Shown: one piece after another, positions 34,391 through 42,660 of the stretch
How positions within the stretch are numbered: the stretch's first letter is position 1
Layout of the letters: each line of letters begins with the position of its first letter
DNA from: Sphaerothrix gracilis
GTDB lineage: Bacteria; Cyanobacteriota; Cyanobacteriia; Phormidesmidales; Phormidesmidaceae
Direction of reading: 5' to 3'
Length of the DNA stretch: 64,000 nucleotides
NCBI RefSeq assembly: GCF_030405905.1
Contig: NZ_JASATW010000008.1
Coordinates: 182,785-246,784, forward strand
Notes under the pieces: generated by a model
Databases searched by the model: none
Seen by the model: the letters and a program-made list of their open reading frames with translations, nothing else
Told to the model about the DNA's origin: nothing
Position numbers and translations under genes: made by a program

Positions 34391-35155
34391 ATGATCAAGT
34401 TAAGCGCGATTTTGGGCTTGGTGGTGACGGTTTCTCTGGGGATGGTGAGTGGGGCAGAAGCCTTCACCTTAACGCCAGCTCCAGACTTCACCGATTCTGA
34501 GTTCGAGGACTTAGTGCGCAGCGGCGGATTTACTGAGCTGTTTGTAACTGAAAGTCGCGCCGGCAATAACGGCAATTCCGGCGATCGCGAGTTGGGGATT
34601 AACGGGCCGCTGGTGCCTAATAGTTCAGGCGGATTTGACCCCGTGACTCCGGTGGCTGAGGGGCAACGCACCTGGAATAGCGGGCAAGTTATCAACTTTG
34701 AGCTAATTTTTGACGCCGTGACTAATCTGGCGCGCTACACCGTGGGCAGTCAAACCCTGACGGCCAATTTTAACGCCTTTGATCCCAACAGCCTCTATAT
34801 TCGCACCCGGTCTGAAGGACGCAATGGCGGCACCGCAGCTTTCACCCTGCAGAATCTACAGCTTGACGATGGCACTGGGTTTCAAGCTTTGCCTAATGTG
34901 CTCTCTAGCGGCAGCGATCGCGACGTCAGCTACCTAATCGTTTCTGATCTAAACGCCTCGTTTACGCTGCGCGGTGAGCAAATTCTAGCCTGGAGTGGCG
35001 ACTATCCCAGAGGCTCTCGCCTAGCCAGCCAGATTAAAGTAGGGAGCAGCCCGGCTGAACCGGTACCTGAACCGATGACCCTGCTTGGCAGCCTAGCCGC
35101 AGTCGGCATGGGTCTGGGTCTAAAGCGCTATCAGGAAACAGCCAGAGAAGCTTGA
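34391..35155 (+). CDS. PEP-CTERM sorting-domain protein
   Basis: A 254-residue exported protein. It has a signal peptide cleaved after GAEA, a beta-rich middle domain of about 190 residues and a C-terminal PEP-CTERM signal: VPEP, a hydrophobic helix and a basic KRY ending. Such proteins are processed by exosortase and often decorate the outer surface or biofilm matrix. The middle domain resembles the choice-of-anchor type found in cyanobacterial PEP-CTERM proteins, but no activity is known. A hairpin follows the gene. No exosortase gene is in the window. Confidence 0.88.
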   Translation: MIKLSAILGLVVTVSLGMVSGAEAFTLTPAPDFTDSEFEDLVRSGGFTELFVTESRAGNNGNSGDRELGINGPLVPNSSGGFDPVTPVAEGQRTWNSGQVINFELIFDAVTNLARYTVGSQTLTANFNAFDPNSLYIRTRSEGRNGGTAAFTLQNLQLDDGTGFQALPNVLSSGSDRDVSYLIVSDLNASFTLRGEQILAWSGDYPRGSRLASQIKVGSSPAEPVPEPMTLLGSLAAVGMGLGLKRYQETAREA

Positions 35156-35204
35156 GGTCTGCACTAAGGCAACTTGGCCGATAGCAAACTTAAACCTCTC
35201 AAAG

Positions 35205-35242
35205 CAAGCGATCTTAGCCGTAGTGGCAGAGATCGCTTGTTT
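35205..35242 (+). terminator. probable terminator after the PEP-CTERM gene
   Basis: CAAGCGATCT (35205-35214) and AGATCGCTTG (35230-35239) pair perfectly over ten bases with a 15-base loop; only three T follow, so it is a weak intrinsic terminator. Confidence 0.5.
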
Positions 35243-35331
35243 GGTATGAGATATAGCGGGCTGATCTCAAGAAATTACTAGAATAGGGAAAGCCCCCGCA
35301 TCATTGCTCAACCAAAAATCAAACAGCCAAC

Positions 35332-36771
35332 ATGATCGAAGCGCTATCTCAGTGCCTGAGTACCCTCTCTCTTCCGGCAGACTGGATCGGTATCCGAGCC
35401 GTCAAAGAGTCTATTAACCAGCGATCAATGCGGGATGAGAAGCCTCAGCGCAACTCGCGATTGCTCAATCGGGGCGCTATGGTTGAGGTGCTGGCCCAAG
35501 GGCAGCTTGGCTACGCCGCCACAAACGTTCTCTCCCCTACCGGACTGCAGCAGGCAGCAAAAGCCGCTTATCAGCAGGCGATCGCTGCTAGCCAGTGGCA
35601 GCTGCATCAGACTCAGCCCGCCGTCCGGCCTGCCGTGACGGGGCGCTATCAGTCAGTCCAGCGGAAACCTTTTGACGCCCTGAGTCCGGCAGACATTAAT
35701 GATGTGCTGGCCCGTCTCTGCCAGCAGCTGCAGGTGTCCGACAAGATTGTGCAAACCAATGCCACCGCGATCGCCAACGAGACAGAATCTTGGTTTGTCA
35801 GCAGCAGTGGCGCCGAAATTTACCAGCAGTTTTTCTTAGTAGAAACTCACTTTGGCGTCACAGCCCAGGATGAAGGCGTGGTGCAGCAGCGCACAGACAA
35901 CGGCCCGCTGGCTCACTGCTATCAGGGGGGCTGGGAATTTTTTTTAGGGCCAGATCTGTGGCAGCGGGCAACCAATATTGGCGAACAAGCGATGGAGTTG
36001 CTGAGCGCGCCAGACTGCCCGGAAATGCCGACGACGCTGGTTTTAGCGCCTGACCAGATGATGCTGCAAATTCATGAGAGTATCGGCCATCCCCTAGAGC
36101 TAGATCGAATTTTAGGCGATGAGCGCAATTACGCCGGAGGCAGCTTCGTCAAGCCAGCAGACTTTGGTCAGTTGACCTATGGCTCACCGCTGATGAACAT
36201 CACCTTTGATCCGACGGTGGCTGAAGAGTTTGCCAGCTATGGCTTTGACGATACCGGCGCACCCGCGACGCGAGAATACCTGATTCGCGCCGGCATTCTA
36301 GAGCGGGGGCTGGGCAGTCTGGAAAGTCAGGCGCGCCTGGGCGTGCCGGGAGTTGCCTGTGCCAGGGCTTCCCTGTGGAATCGACCCGCGATTGACCGGA
36401 TGGCAAACATTAACTTGGAGCCGGGCGATCAGTCCTTTGCAGCGCTGATTGGCAATATTGAGCAAGGCGTCTATATGCAGACCAACCGCTCTTGGTCAAT
36501 CGATGACCAGCGCTACAAGTTCCAGTTTGGCTGCGAATATGCCCAGCTCATTGAGCAAGGAAAACTGACAAAAACCCTGCGCAATCCCAACTACCGGGCC
36601 ACAACGCCCCAGTTCTGGCGCAGCCTCAAGGCAGTGGGCGATCGCTCCACCTGGCAGGTCTATGGCACGCCCTACTGCGGTAAAGGTGAACCCAATCAGG
36701 TGATTCGGGTAGGGCATGGCGCCCCTGTGTGCGTTTTTGAGGCGATCGAAGTTTTTGGGGGAGCGGCATGA
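35332..36771 (+). CDS. tldD: TldD-type metalloprotease
   Basis: A 479-residue member of the TldD/PmbA family. The zinc-binding motif HESIGH is at 248-253 and further glycine-rich segments (YGFDDTGAP and later NPNYR) match the family. TldD and TldE form a heterodimer in which TldD carries the catalytic site; it degrades flexible peptides and helps mature or remove toxin peptides. Its stop overlaps the start of the pmbA gene by four bases, which fits a strict pair. Confidence 0.92.
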   Translation: MIEALSQCLSTLSLPADWIGIRAVKESINQRSMRDEKPQRNSRLLNRGAMVEVLAQGQLGYAATNVLSPTGLQQAAKAAYQQAIAASQWQLHQTQPAVRPAVTGRYQSVQRKPFDALSPADINDVLARLCQQLQVSDKIVQTNATAIANETESWFVSSSGAEIYQQFFLVETHFGVTAQDEGVVQQRTDNGPLAHCYQGGWEFFLGPDLWQRATNIGEQAMELLSAPDCPEMPTTLVLAPDQMMLQIHESIGHPLELDRILGDERNYAGGSFVKPADFGQLTYGSPLMNITFDPTVAEEFASYGFDDTGAPATREYLIRAGILERGLGSLESQARLGVPGVACARASLWNRPAIDRMANINLEPGDQSFAALIGNIEQGVYMQTNRSWSIDDQRYKFQFGCEYAQLIEQGKLTKTLRNPNYRATTPQFWRSLKAVGDRSTWQVYGTPYCGKGEPNQVIRVGHGAPVCVFEAIEVFGGAA

Positions 36772-38102
36772 GATTAGTCTGGGAAACGCTGTTTGAGCAG
36801 CTAGCAGACCGTCTGCGATCGCAGCTTCAAGCTGAAGAGACTTTTACCCTGACGCTGTCGGGGGAGTCCAGCCAGTTCGTCCGCTTCAACCAGGCCAAAG
36901 TACGCCAAAGCGGTCTGGTGCAGGATGGGGAACTGCAGCTGACGCTAATGAAGCAGCAGCGCATCGGCGATCGCCACCTGCCGTTTACCGGCGATCAGGC
37001 TGAGGATTTAGCCCAGTTGCAGACCGCTTTAACCGAACTGCGGGCTGAAGTCGAGCAGCTTCCCGCCGATCCCCATATCGTCCTGCCCAGCGGCAGCGCC
37101 ACCAGCCGTGAAAGTCACCACGGCCAGCTACTGGCTCCGGAAGCCGTCGCGGCGACGATTCTAGCGCCGGTGCAGGGGTTGGACTTTGTCGGTATTTATG
37201 CTAGCGGTCAGGTGATCCGGGCCTATGCTGACTCGGCGGGGCAGACTCACTGGTTTGAAACTGACACATTCACGCTGGACTATTCCTGCTTTACGGCTGA
37301 TGGACAAGCCGTCAAGGGCACAGTAGCCGGTAGTGACTGGGATGAAGCCGTCTATCAGCACACTATTGACCAAACTAAGGCACTGCTGGCTAAACTGGCG
37401 CAGCCGCCTAAGCCGATTGCACGGGGTAGCTATCGCACCTATCTAGCGCCCGCCGCAGTCGCAGATTTAATCTCTATGTTCTCTTGGGGCGGCGTCAGTG
37501 AAAGCGCTATCCGGCGGGGAGGCAGTCCTTTTGGGCTGATGCGTCGAGGCGAAAAGCAGCTATCGCCTAAATTTACCCTGGTTGAAGACTTTTCCCAAGG
37601 TCTGGTTCCCCGATTTAATGAACTGGGAGAAGCAGCGCCGCAGCGCCTGCCGATTATTGCTGCAGGAGAGTTGCGCCATAGCCTCATTAGTTCTCGGACC
37701 GCCAAGGAATACGATATTGACTCAAACTATGCGGCGGGAGGAGAATATTTGCGATCGCCCAAAGTTGAGCCAGGCGATCTGGCTGAGTCAGACATTCTGG
37801 CGGCTTTAGACACGGGCCTGTACGTTTCTAATCTGCACTATCTCAACTGGAGCGATCGCCCCCAGGGCCGCATCACGGGCATGACTCGCTATGCCTGTTT
37901 TTGGGTAGAGCAAGGAGAAATCGTCGCCCCGATTCAAAATCTTCGCTTTGACGACAGCTTCTACCGTATCTTCGGTGAGCAGCTATTGGCCCTGACTGAT
38001 TTCCGCCAGTTTATTCCCGAAGTAGGCACCTACGGCAACCGTTCTTTGGGCGGTGCTTATGTGCCTGGTGCCCTAGTCGCAGACTTTACCTACACCCTTT
38101 AG
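36768..38102 (+). CDS. pmbA: PmbA/TldE-type partner protein
   Basis: A 444-residue TldE/PmbA homologue without the HExxxH motif, as expected for the non-catalytic partner of TldD. Conserved segments include GSATSRESHHGQLLAPEAVA, SWGGVSESAIRRGGSPFG and the C-terminal DFRQFIPEVGTYGNRSLG. It is translationally coupled to tldD through a four-base ATGA overlap. A short hairpin begins within its stop codon. Confidence 0.9.
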   Translation: MRLVWETLFEQLADRLRSQLQAEETFTLTLSGESSQFVRFNQAKVRQSGLVQDGELQLTLMKQQRIGDRHLPFTGDQAEDLAQLQTALTELRAEVEQLPADPHIVLPSGSATSRESHHGQLLAPEAVAATILAPVQGLDFVGIYASGQVIRAYADSAGQTHWFETDTFTLDYSCFTADGQAVKGTVAGSDWDEAVYQHTIDQTKALLAKLAQPPKPIARGSYRTYLAPAAVADLISMFSWGGVSESAIRRGGSPFGLMRRGEKQLSPKFTLVEDFSQGLVPRFNELGEAAPQRLPIIAAGELRHSLISSRTAKEYDIDSNYAAGGEYLRSPKVEPGDLAESDILAALDTGLYVSNLHYLNWSDRPQGRITGMTRYACFWVEQGEIVAPIQNLRFDDSFYRIFGEQLLALTDFRQFIPEVGTYGNRSLGGAYVPGALVADFTYTL

Positions 38103-38129
38103 CAATCTAGTTGCCTAAAAAGATTGCTA
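38100..38129 (+). terminator. hairpin starting in the pmbA stop codon
   Basis: TAGCAATCT (38100-38108) pairs with AGATTGCTA (38121-38129). The stem begins in the stop codon itself. No T tract follows, so this is only a possible transcript end. Confidence 0.35.
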
Positions 38130-38243
38130 GCCAACAAAATAGCTATAGGATTAGTTCTTGCGGCTAAGCCTGTCAAACAACAGTAATTGCTTCATTTGTC
38201 TGAGCGTGAGCTGTGATCAATTTCTTCTTTGGAATAGTGACCT

Positions 38244-39386
38244 GTGAATCGCATATCTGAGCAGCGGCTGACGTTTTCATCCGGCAGTCTAATTATTCTG
38301 ATTGCCGCCGTTCCCCTCCTAATTTTGCTATGGCAGCTAAAGGGGCTGATTTTACTGCTGTTAATCTCAGTAGTTTTGGCCTCCTCAATTGCTCCCGTCG
38401 TGGATTGGGCAGAGCGCTATCGGGTGCCGCGCTGGCTTTCGGTAGTCTTAATTTATCTGCTTCTAATTAACGTCATTGTTAGCGCTATTTTTCTGGTTGG
38501 TCCGACTATCTTTGAGCAGATTGAACGGCTAATTCGGCAAATTCCGCTGTCTCTGAGAAGCGTATTCGCCTACATCGAAGCGCAGGTGATGGATCTCAAC
38601 GATACCCGCCCTGATCTAGCGGGTGAGCTATTCAACCAGGTTCTAGACGTTCAGGCTCTGACCCGCTGGGCGATTCAGTCTAGCCAGCAACTTTTGGTGC
38701 GCTCTTACGGAGTTACGACAGGCATTTTAGGCGGCGTGTTTAGCCTGATTCTGTCTCTGTTTTTATCGGGCTATATGCTGGCCGATAGCCGGACGCTGAT
38801 TAAAAACTTGGTGCGGCTGCTGCCTCAGCCCTGGGACGCCCGCGTAGAAGCGCAGGTAGCTCCCGTAAGCTATCGCATTGGCAGCTATATTCGCGGGCGG
38901 CTGATTGTCTCGGCTATCCTCTCGGTGGCGACCACCACCAGCCTCAGCTTTCTAGGGCTGTCGGAGTTTGCTTTAGGATTGGGGGCGATCGCGGGTGTTA
39001 CTAACCTGATTCCTTTCCTGGGGCCGATTCTGGGGGCCATTCCGGCTATTGTCCTAGCGGCGTCTCAGGGCGGCTGGACGTTTCTCTGGGTGATTCTGCT
39101 CTACGTGATTTTGCAAAATCTGGAAACCTATGTGCTCGATCCGCTGCTGGTGGGGTCTTCCGTGGGCGTACATCCGCTGTATCAGCTCCTGGCAGTTCTC
39201 GGCGGCACTCAGGTCTTAGGCATTATTGGAGCGCTGATTGTCCCCCCCTGGATTGCCGGGGGCGCGGTCGTGCTAGAAAATCTCTATCTGCGGCCTAAGC
39301 TCATGGCGGAGCGGCGAAAACAGGGCAAAAAGAGCGATCGCCTGCGGGAAGAAGCGCCCGTTGAGGCCACCGCCCTGCCGCGCTAG
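38244..39386 (+). CDS. AI-2E family (PerM-like) transporter
   Basis: A 380-residue inner-membrane protein starting with GTG. The hydrophobic segments group as two to three N-terminal helices, a hydrophilic middle and four to five C-terminal helices, the PerM/AI-2E exporter layout. The segment GLGAIAGVTNLIPFLGPILGAIPAIV is the family hallmark. Members include Na+(Li+)/H+ antiporters and small-molecule exporters; cyanobacterial substrates are unknown. The convergent neighbour is the TrkH gene, so another ion-related role is possible. Confidence 0.88.
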   Translation: MNRISEQRLTFSSGSLIILIAAVPLLILLWQLKGLILLLLISVVLASSIAPVVDWAERYRVPRWLSVVLIYLLLINVIVSAIFLVGPTIFEQIERLIRQIPLSLRSVFAYIEAQVMDLNDTRPDLAGELFNQVLDVQALTRWAIQSSQQLLVRSYGVTTGILGGVFSLILSLFLSGYMLADSRTLIKNLVRLLPQPWDARVEAQVAPVSYRIGSYIRGRLIVSAILSVATTTSLSFLGLSEFALGLGAIAGVTNLIPFLGPILGAIPAIVLAASQGGWTFLWVILLYVILQNLETYVLDPLLVGSSVGVHPLYQLLAVLGGTQVLGIIGALIVPPWIAGGAVVLENLYLRPKLMAERRKQGKKSDRLREEAPVEATALPR

Positions 39387-39397
39387 CTGACCTGACT

Positions 39398-40879
39398 TTA
39401 AGCCTTGCCAAGCAGTACAGGCCGCGTGTCTTTCACCAGACGCACCACCCCAACGAAGACAGTAAAAAACTCCAAGCGACCTAAAAACATGCCCACCGTT
39501 TCGGCCCAGAGCAGACTCGCCGGAGCATCAGCAGCCGTAACGCCTACGGAAAGTCCCACCGTGCCCATGGCGCTGGCATATTCAAATAGGCTTTCCTGCA
39601 GGGTATAGCCGTGGGCGGCAACTACTAAACTGCCAACCGCATAGATTAGCAAATATAGAAAAATAAACAGGCTCACCTGACGGATCTGGCTGTCTTGCAA
39701 AAAGCGCTGGCGATCGCCCTGCCAGATGACTGGCTCACTCACCGCGCTAGGGGGCATGAGCAAACGCCGTACTTCCCACATCAGGCTACAGTAAAGCAGG
39801 TAAATCCGAAACTGCTTGATCCCGCCCGCAGTGGAGCCAGCCCCACCGCCAATGAGCATCAGCACAATCAGTATTAGCCAGCCTAGGCCGTTCCAGTCCG
39901 TATAGCCCACAGTAGAAAATCCGGTGGTGGATAGCGCCGTCACCGTCTCGAAAATAGCGACGCGCACCGCTTTGCCAGTTGTCGGGTAAAAGCCCGCTGC
40001 TACGCCCAGAAACAGAATCAGAGCACACAGCGGTATCACAATTGCCTGCAGCCGCACCTGGCCATTGCGCACCACAGACTGAAACTGTCCGGTCAGCAGC
40101 AGGTAGCTGGTGACAAAGTTGAGCGCCCCCAAAATCATCAGCACAATCGTGACAATTTCAACGGCGGGGCTATCCCAGTAGCCAATTGAGTCTGGGCGCG
40201 TGGAAAAGCCGCCGGTCGAGAGGGCCGCAAAGGAGTGATTCACCGCATCAAACCAGCCCATCCCGGCCAATCGCAGCGCCACAGTGCCCACAGCCACATA
40301 GCCGGAGTAAATCCCCAAGACTAGCTTGGCTGACCGCTGCACGTTGGGCACAAGCTGCTCGCTGCGGCCCTCAGCACTGCTCAAGCCGGAACCCGATGGT
40401 CCCGCGATCGCGCTTAGGGTAATAATTGCCAATCCGGCCCCGCCAAACAGCTCCATGATGCTGCGAAACAGCAAAATCAGGTGAGAAGTCTGCGTCACAT
40501 CTACGACCGAAAGCCCCGTGGTTGTCCAGCCGCTGGTAGATTCAAACGCTGCCTGCGTAAAGTTAAGCCCGTCCAGCAGCAAAAAAGGAACGGTGCCAAA
40601 CAAAATGGCTAGCAGCCAAGCCAGCACCACAATCACGGAGCCTTCCTGCAGCGTTAGGCTGGCAGCAGGTCTGGGCAAGAGCGATCGCCAAACCCCAAAG
40701 CCTAATCCGCTGAGGCCAAGACCCGGTAGCAAAAAGCCCCAGGCGAGTCGCCACTCTTCTGGATAGGCCAGCAAAGCAATCAGCGGTGCCAGAATGGCCA
40801 GCCCTGAAATAAAGCACACCAGTCCGGTATAGGCCAAAACGGCCCGGTAACGCCGCTGCAAAAACTGCTGATATCGCAT
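39398..40879 (-). CDS. TrkH/KtrB-type potassium uptake membrane subunit
   Basis: A 493-residue K+ translocating subunit with four repeated M1-P-M2 units. Filter-like segments TSGWTTTGLSVV, FAALSTGGFSTRP, ALSTTGFSTVGY and ASAMGTVGLSVGV are visible in order, each with the conserved glycine after a Thr-rich turn. It forms the pore that works with a cytoplasmic NAD(H)-binding TrkA/KtrA subunit. The two genes just upstream encode such subunits, and its ATG overlaps the preceding stop by one base. The start of the protein lies in the same operon as a sensor kinase. Confidence 0.92.
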   Translation of the reverse strand: MRYQQFLQRRYRAVLAYTGLVCFISGLAILAPLIALLAYPEEWRLAWGFLLPGLGLSGLGFGVWRSLLPRPAASLTLQEGSVIVVLAWLLAILFGTVPFLLLDGLNFTQAAFESTSGWTTTGLSVVDVTQTSHLILLFRSIMELFGGAGLAIITLSAIAGPSGSGLSSAEGRSEQLVPNVQRSAKLVLGIYSGYVAVGTVALRLAGMGWFDAVNHSFAALSTGGFSTRPDSIGYWDSPAVEIVTIVLMILGALNFVTSYLLLTGQFQSVVRNGQVRLQAIVIPLCALILFLGVAAGFYPTTGKAVRVAIFETVTALSTTGFSTVGYTDWNGLGWLILIVLMLIGGGAGSTAGGIKQFRIYLLYCSLMWEVRRLLMPPSAVSEPVIWQGDRQRFLQDSQIRQVSLFIFLYLLIYAVGSLVVAAHGYTLQESLFEYASAMGTVGLSVGVTAADAPASLLWAETVGMFLGRLEFFTVFVGVVRLVKDTRPVLLGKA

Positions 40880-41541
40880 TAAGGCTCTCCTCCTGCCAGC
40901 GCCCGCTGAGCCGATCCATAATGCTCGCTTTCGCTGACTAGAATGAGCCGATCTTCAGCGCGCAGGTGCATCCACTTGCTGGGAATCAGCACCCGCCCGC
41001 CGCGAATGATGCAGGTGATGGCCGCCCCGGTCAGCTTTAGATCCTGAATCTTGTGTCCTACTGCCGGACTGGTATCCTGCAGCGTAAACTCGGTGACCGT
41101 GACGTCGCTTTGGCTAATCGGCACCAGATTTTTGACATCCTGATAATCCGCCTGCTGCTCAATCAGCGATCCTAAAATTTCCGTAGCTGAGAAAACCATC
41201 GTCACCCCCAGCTTTTGGAACACCTCGCGGTTGTCCGGGTCATTCACTAGGGCAATGGTACGAGGCACGCCGTAGCGATCTTGGCCGATTTGACAGGCAA
41301 TCAGGTTATCTTGATCGCGGTTAGTCAGCGCTAGCAGCACGTCAGCGCCGTAGGCTTCAGCTTCCTGCAGCAGCAGCGGATTGCTGCCGTCTCCCACCAT
41401 CACCGTCGCCTTGACTTGGCGCGAAAGCAGCACCGCTTCCCCTTCGTCTGGCGTAATGATGGTGAGGTAGTAGCCTTTACTGGTGAACTGCTTGCTGAGA
41501 AAGTAAGCCAGCTTACCGCTGCCAATTAAAATCACTCTCAT
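40879..41541 (-). CDS. TrkA-type K+ channel regulatory subunit (RCK N and C domains)
   Basis: A 220-residue cytoplasmic protein with an N-terminal Rossmann RCK domain (MRVILIGSGKLAYFLSKQF, MVGDGSNPLLL, LLALTNRDQDNL) and a C-terminal TrkA_C domain (about 140-210). It binds NAD(H) or nucleotides and gates the TrkH pore. It overlaps the next gene by one base and the preceding TrkA_N gene by four bases, so the three are tightly coupled. The glycine motif GSGKLA departs slightly from the usual GxGxxG. Confidence 0.88.
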   Translation of the reverse strand: MRVILIGSGKLAYFLSKQFTSKGYYLTIITPDEGEAVLLSRQVKATVMVGDGSNPLLLQEAEAYGADVLLALTNRDQDNLIACQIGQDRYGVPRTIALVNDPDNREVFQKLGVTMVFSATEILGSLIEQQADYQDVKNLVPISQSDVTVTEFTLQDTSPAVGHKIQDLKLTGAAITCIIRGGRVLIPSKWMHLRAEDRLILVSESEHYGSAQRALAGGEP

Positions 41542-41972
41542 GACGATACTTCACCTCTGGTTTGAAGTGCCTGGACGAACTGCTCGGCTGAAAGCTGGGT
41601 AGGGCTGATGGTTTCAATCTCAAACTCGCGGTAAATCGCTTCACGAGCTGGGTCAAACACACGGGCCAAGACGGTGGGAATATTGAACAGCTTTTTGGCG
41701 ATCTGGGCCACCATCAGGTTGAGGTTGTCCTGATCGGTTACGGCCAAGAGACAGTCAGCTTTATCAGCTTTGGCCGCTTTTAGGGTGGCCATCTCAGTGG
41801 CATCTCCGGTAATTTGAAAGCCGCTAAATTCGCTAGAGAGCGACCTGAACGCGCTATCGTTGCAGTCAATCACAACGATACTATTTCCTTCGGCGCTGAG
41901 ACGGCTAGCCAAAATTGACCCCAAGCGGCCACAGCCCACCACCACAATATATTTAGAATTAGCCATTGCCAT
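41538..41972 (-). CDS. second TrkA-type protein, RCK N-domain only
   Basis: A 144-residue protein with one complete NAD-binding RCK domain (VVVGCGRLGSILASRL, DATEMATLKAAK, LLAVTDQDNLNLMVAQIA) and no TrkA_C domain. In many bacteria TrkA is one longer protein with two tandem RCK units; here the two units are separate genes. It overlaps the next TrkA gene by four bases and follows the REC-TPR gene at 34 bases. The canonical GCGRLGS loop and the acidic end of strand two (VIDCND) point to NAD(H) binding. Confidence 0.88.
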   Translation of the reverse strand: MAMANSKYIVVVGCGRLGSILASRLSAEGNSIVVIDCNDSAFRSLSSEFSGFQITGDATEMATLKAAKADKADCLLAVTDQDNLNLMVAQIAKKLFNIPTVLARVFDPAREAIYREFEIETISPTQLSAEQFVQALQTRGEVSS

Positions 41973-42006
41973 AAGAGAAGAAAGCGAGTTAAAAATTAGT
42001 CGAACA

Positions 42007-42660
42007 TTAGAGACTAGGCCGCGTTTTTGGATTGCGGGTGGCCCGGTGCAGATTTTGCTGGGCCGGTTCGTATGTGGGATCTAAATCCAGAGCCACTCGA
42101 TAGTTTTTTAGAGCTTCGAGGCGATCGCCTTTGACTTCCAAAAGCTCTCCCAAGAAGTTAAATGCTTCCGGGCGTTCTGGATGCGCTCCGATCGCCTGCT
42201 TAACTTGGCTAATAGCCGCATCAAAATTACGCTGACTGGCCTGGGCCTTGGCGGCGGCCATCAGATCGTCGTAGCTGCTGGTGTCTTGAGGCTGCAGCGA
42301 TCGCCCCAAAACCTGAGCCACTAAATCGCGAATTTCCTGGGGTGTAAACGGCTTTTGCAGAAAGTCCACCGCTCCTAGCTTCATCACCTCAACGGCGCTG
42401 TCCACCGTACCATGAGCGGAAATTACGATCACTTTCAAATCGGGCTGGCGGTCTTTGAGCTGTTTGAGCACTTCGACTCCGTCCATGCCTGGCATCCGAA
42501 TGTCCAGCAGCATTAGATCAAATGTGTCTTTTGCCAGCTGATCGAGGGCGTCTTGGCCGCTGACCGCCGTTTTTACCTCATATTGAGCGTCTAAAGACTG
42601 AGCGACCGTTAAGCGAATGTTTTTCTCGTCGTCAGCGACAAGCAGTTTAGCTTTCGACAT
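42007..42660 (-). CDS. response regulator with TPR output (REC-TPR)
   Basis: A 217-residue protein. Residues 1-120 form a receiver domain with the acidic pocket ADDE, phospho-acceptor D53 in LLDIRMPGMDG, the Ser in VISAHG and Lys in QKPFTP. The rest, about 130-205, consists of helical repeats of TPR type (AISQVKQAIGAHPERPEAFNFLG, ALKNYRVALDLDPTYEPAQ). There is no DNA-binding or enzymatic output, so it presumably acts through protein contact. The ATG at 42660 overlaps the sensor kinase end by 14 bases; a TTG two codons upstream is the alternative. Confidence 0.9.
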   Translation of the reverse strand: MSKAKLLVADDEKNIRLTVAQSLDAQYEVKTAVSGQDALDQLAKDTFDLMLLDIRMPGMDGVEVLKQLKDRQPDLKVIVISAHGTVDSAVEVMKLGAVDFLQKPFTPQEIRDLVAQVLGRSLQPQDTSSYDDLMAAAKAQASQRNFDAAISQVKQAIGAHPERPEAFNFLGELLEVKGDRLEALKNYRVALDLDPTYEPAQQNLHRATRNPKTRPSL

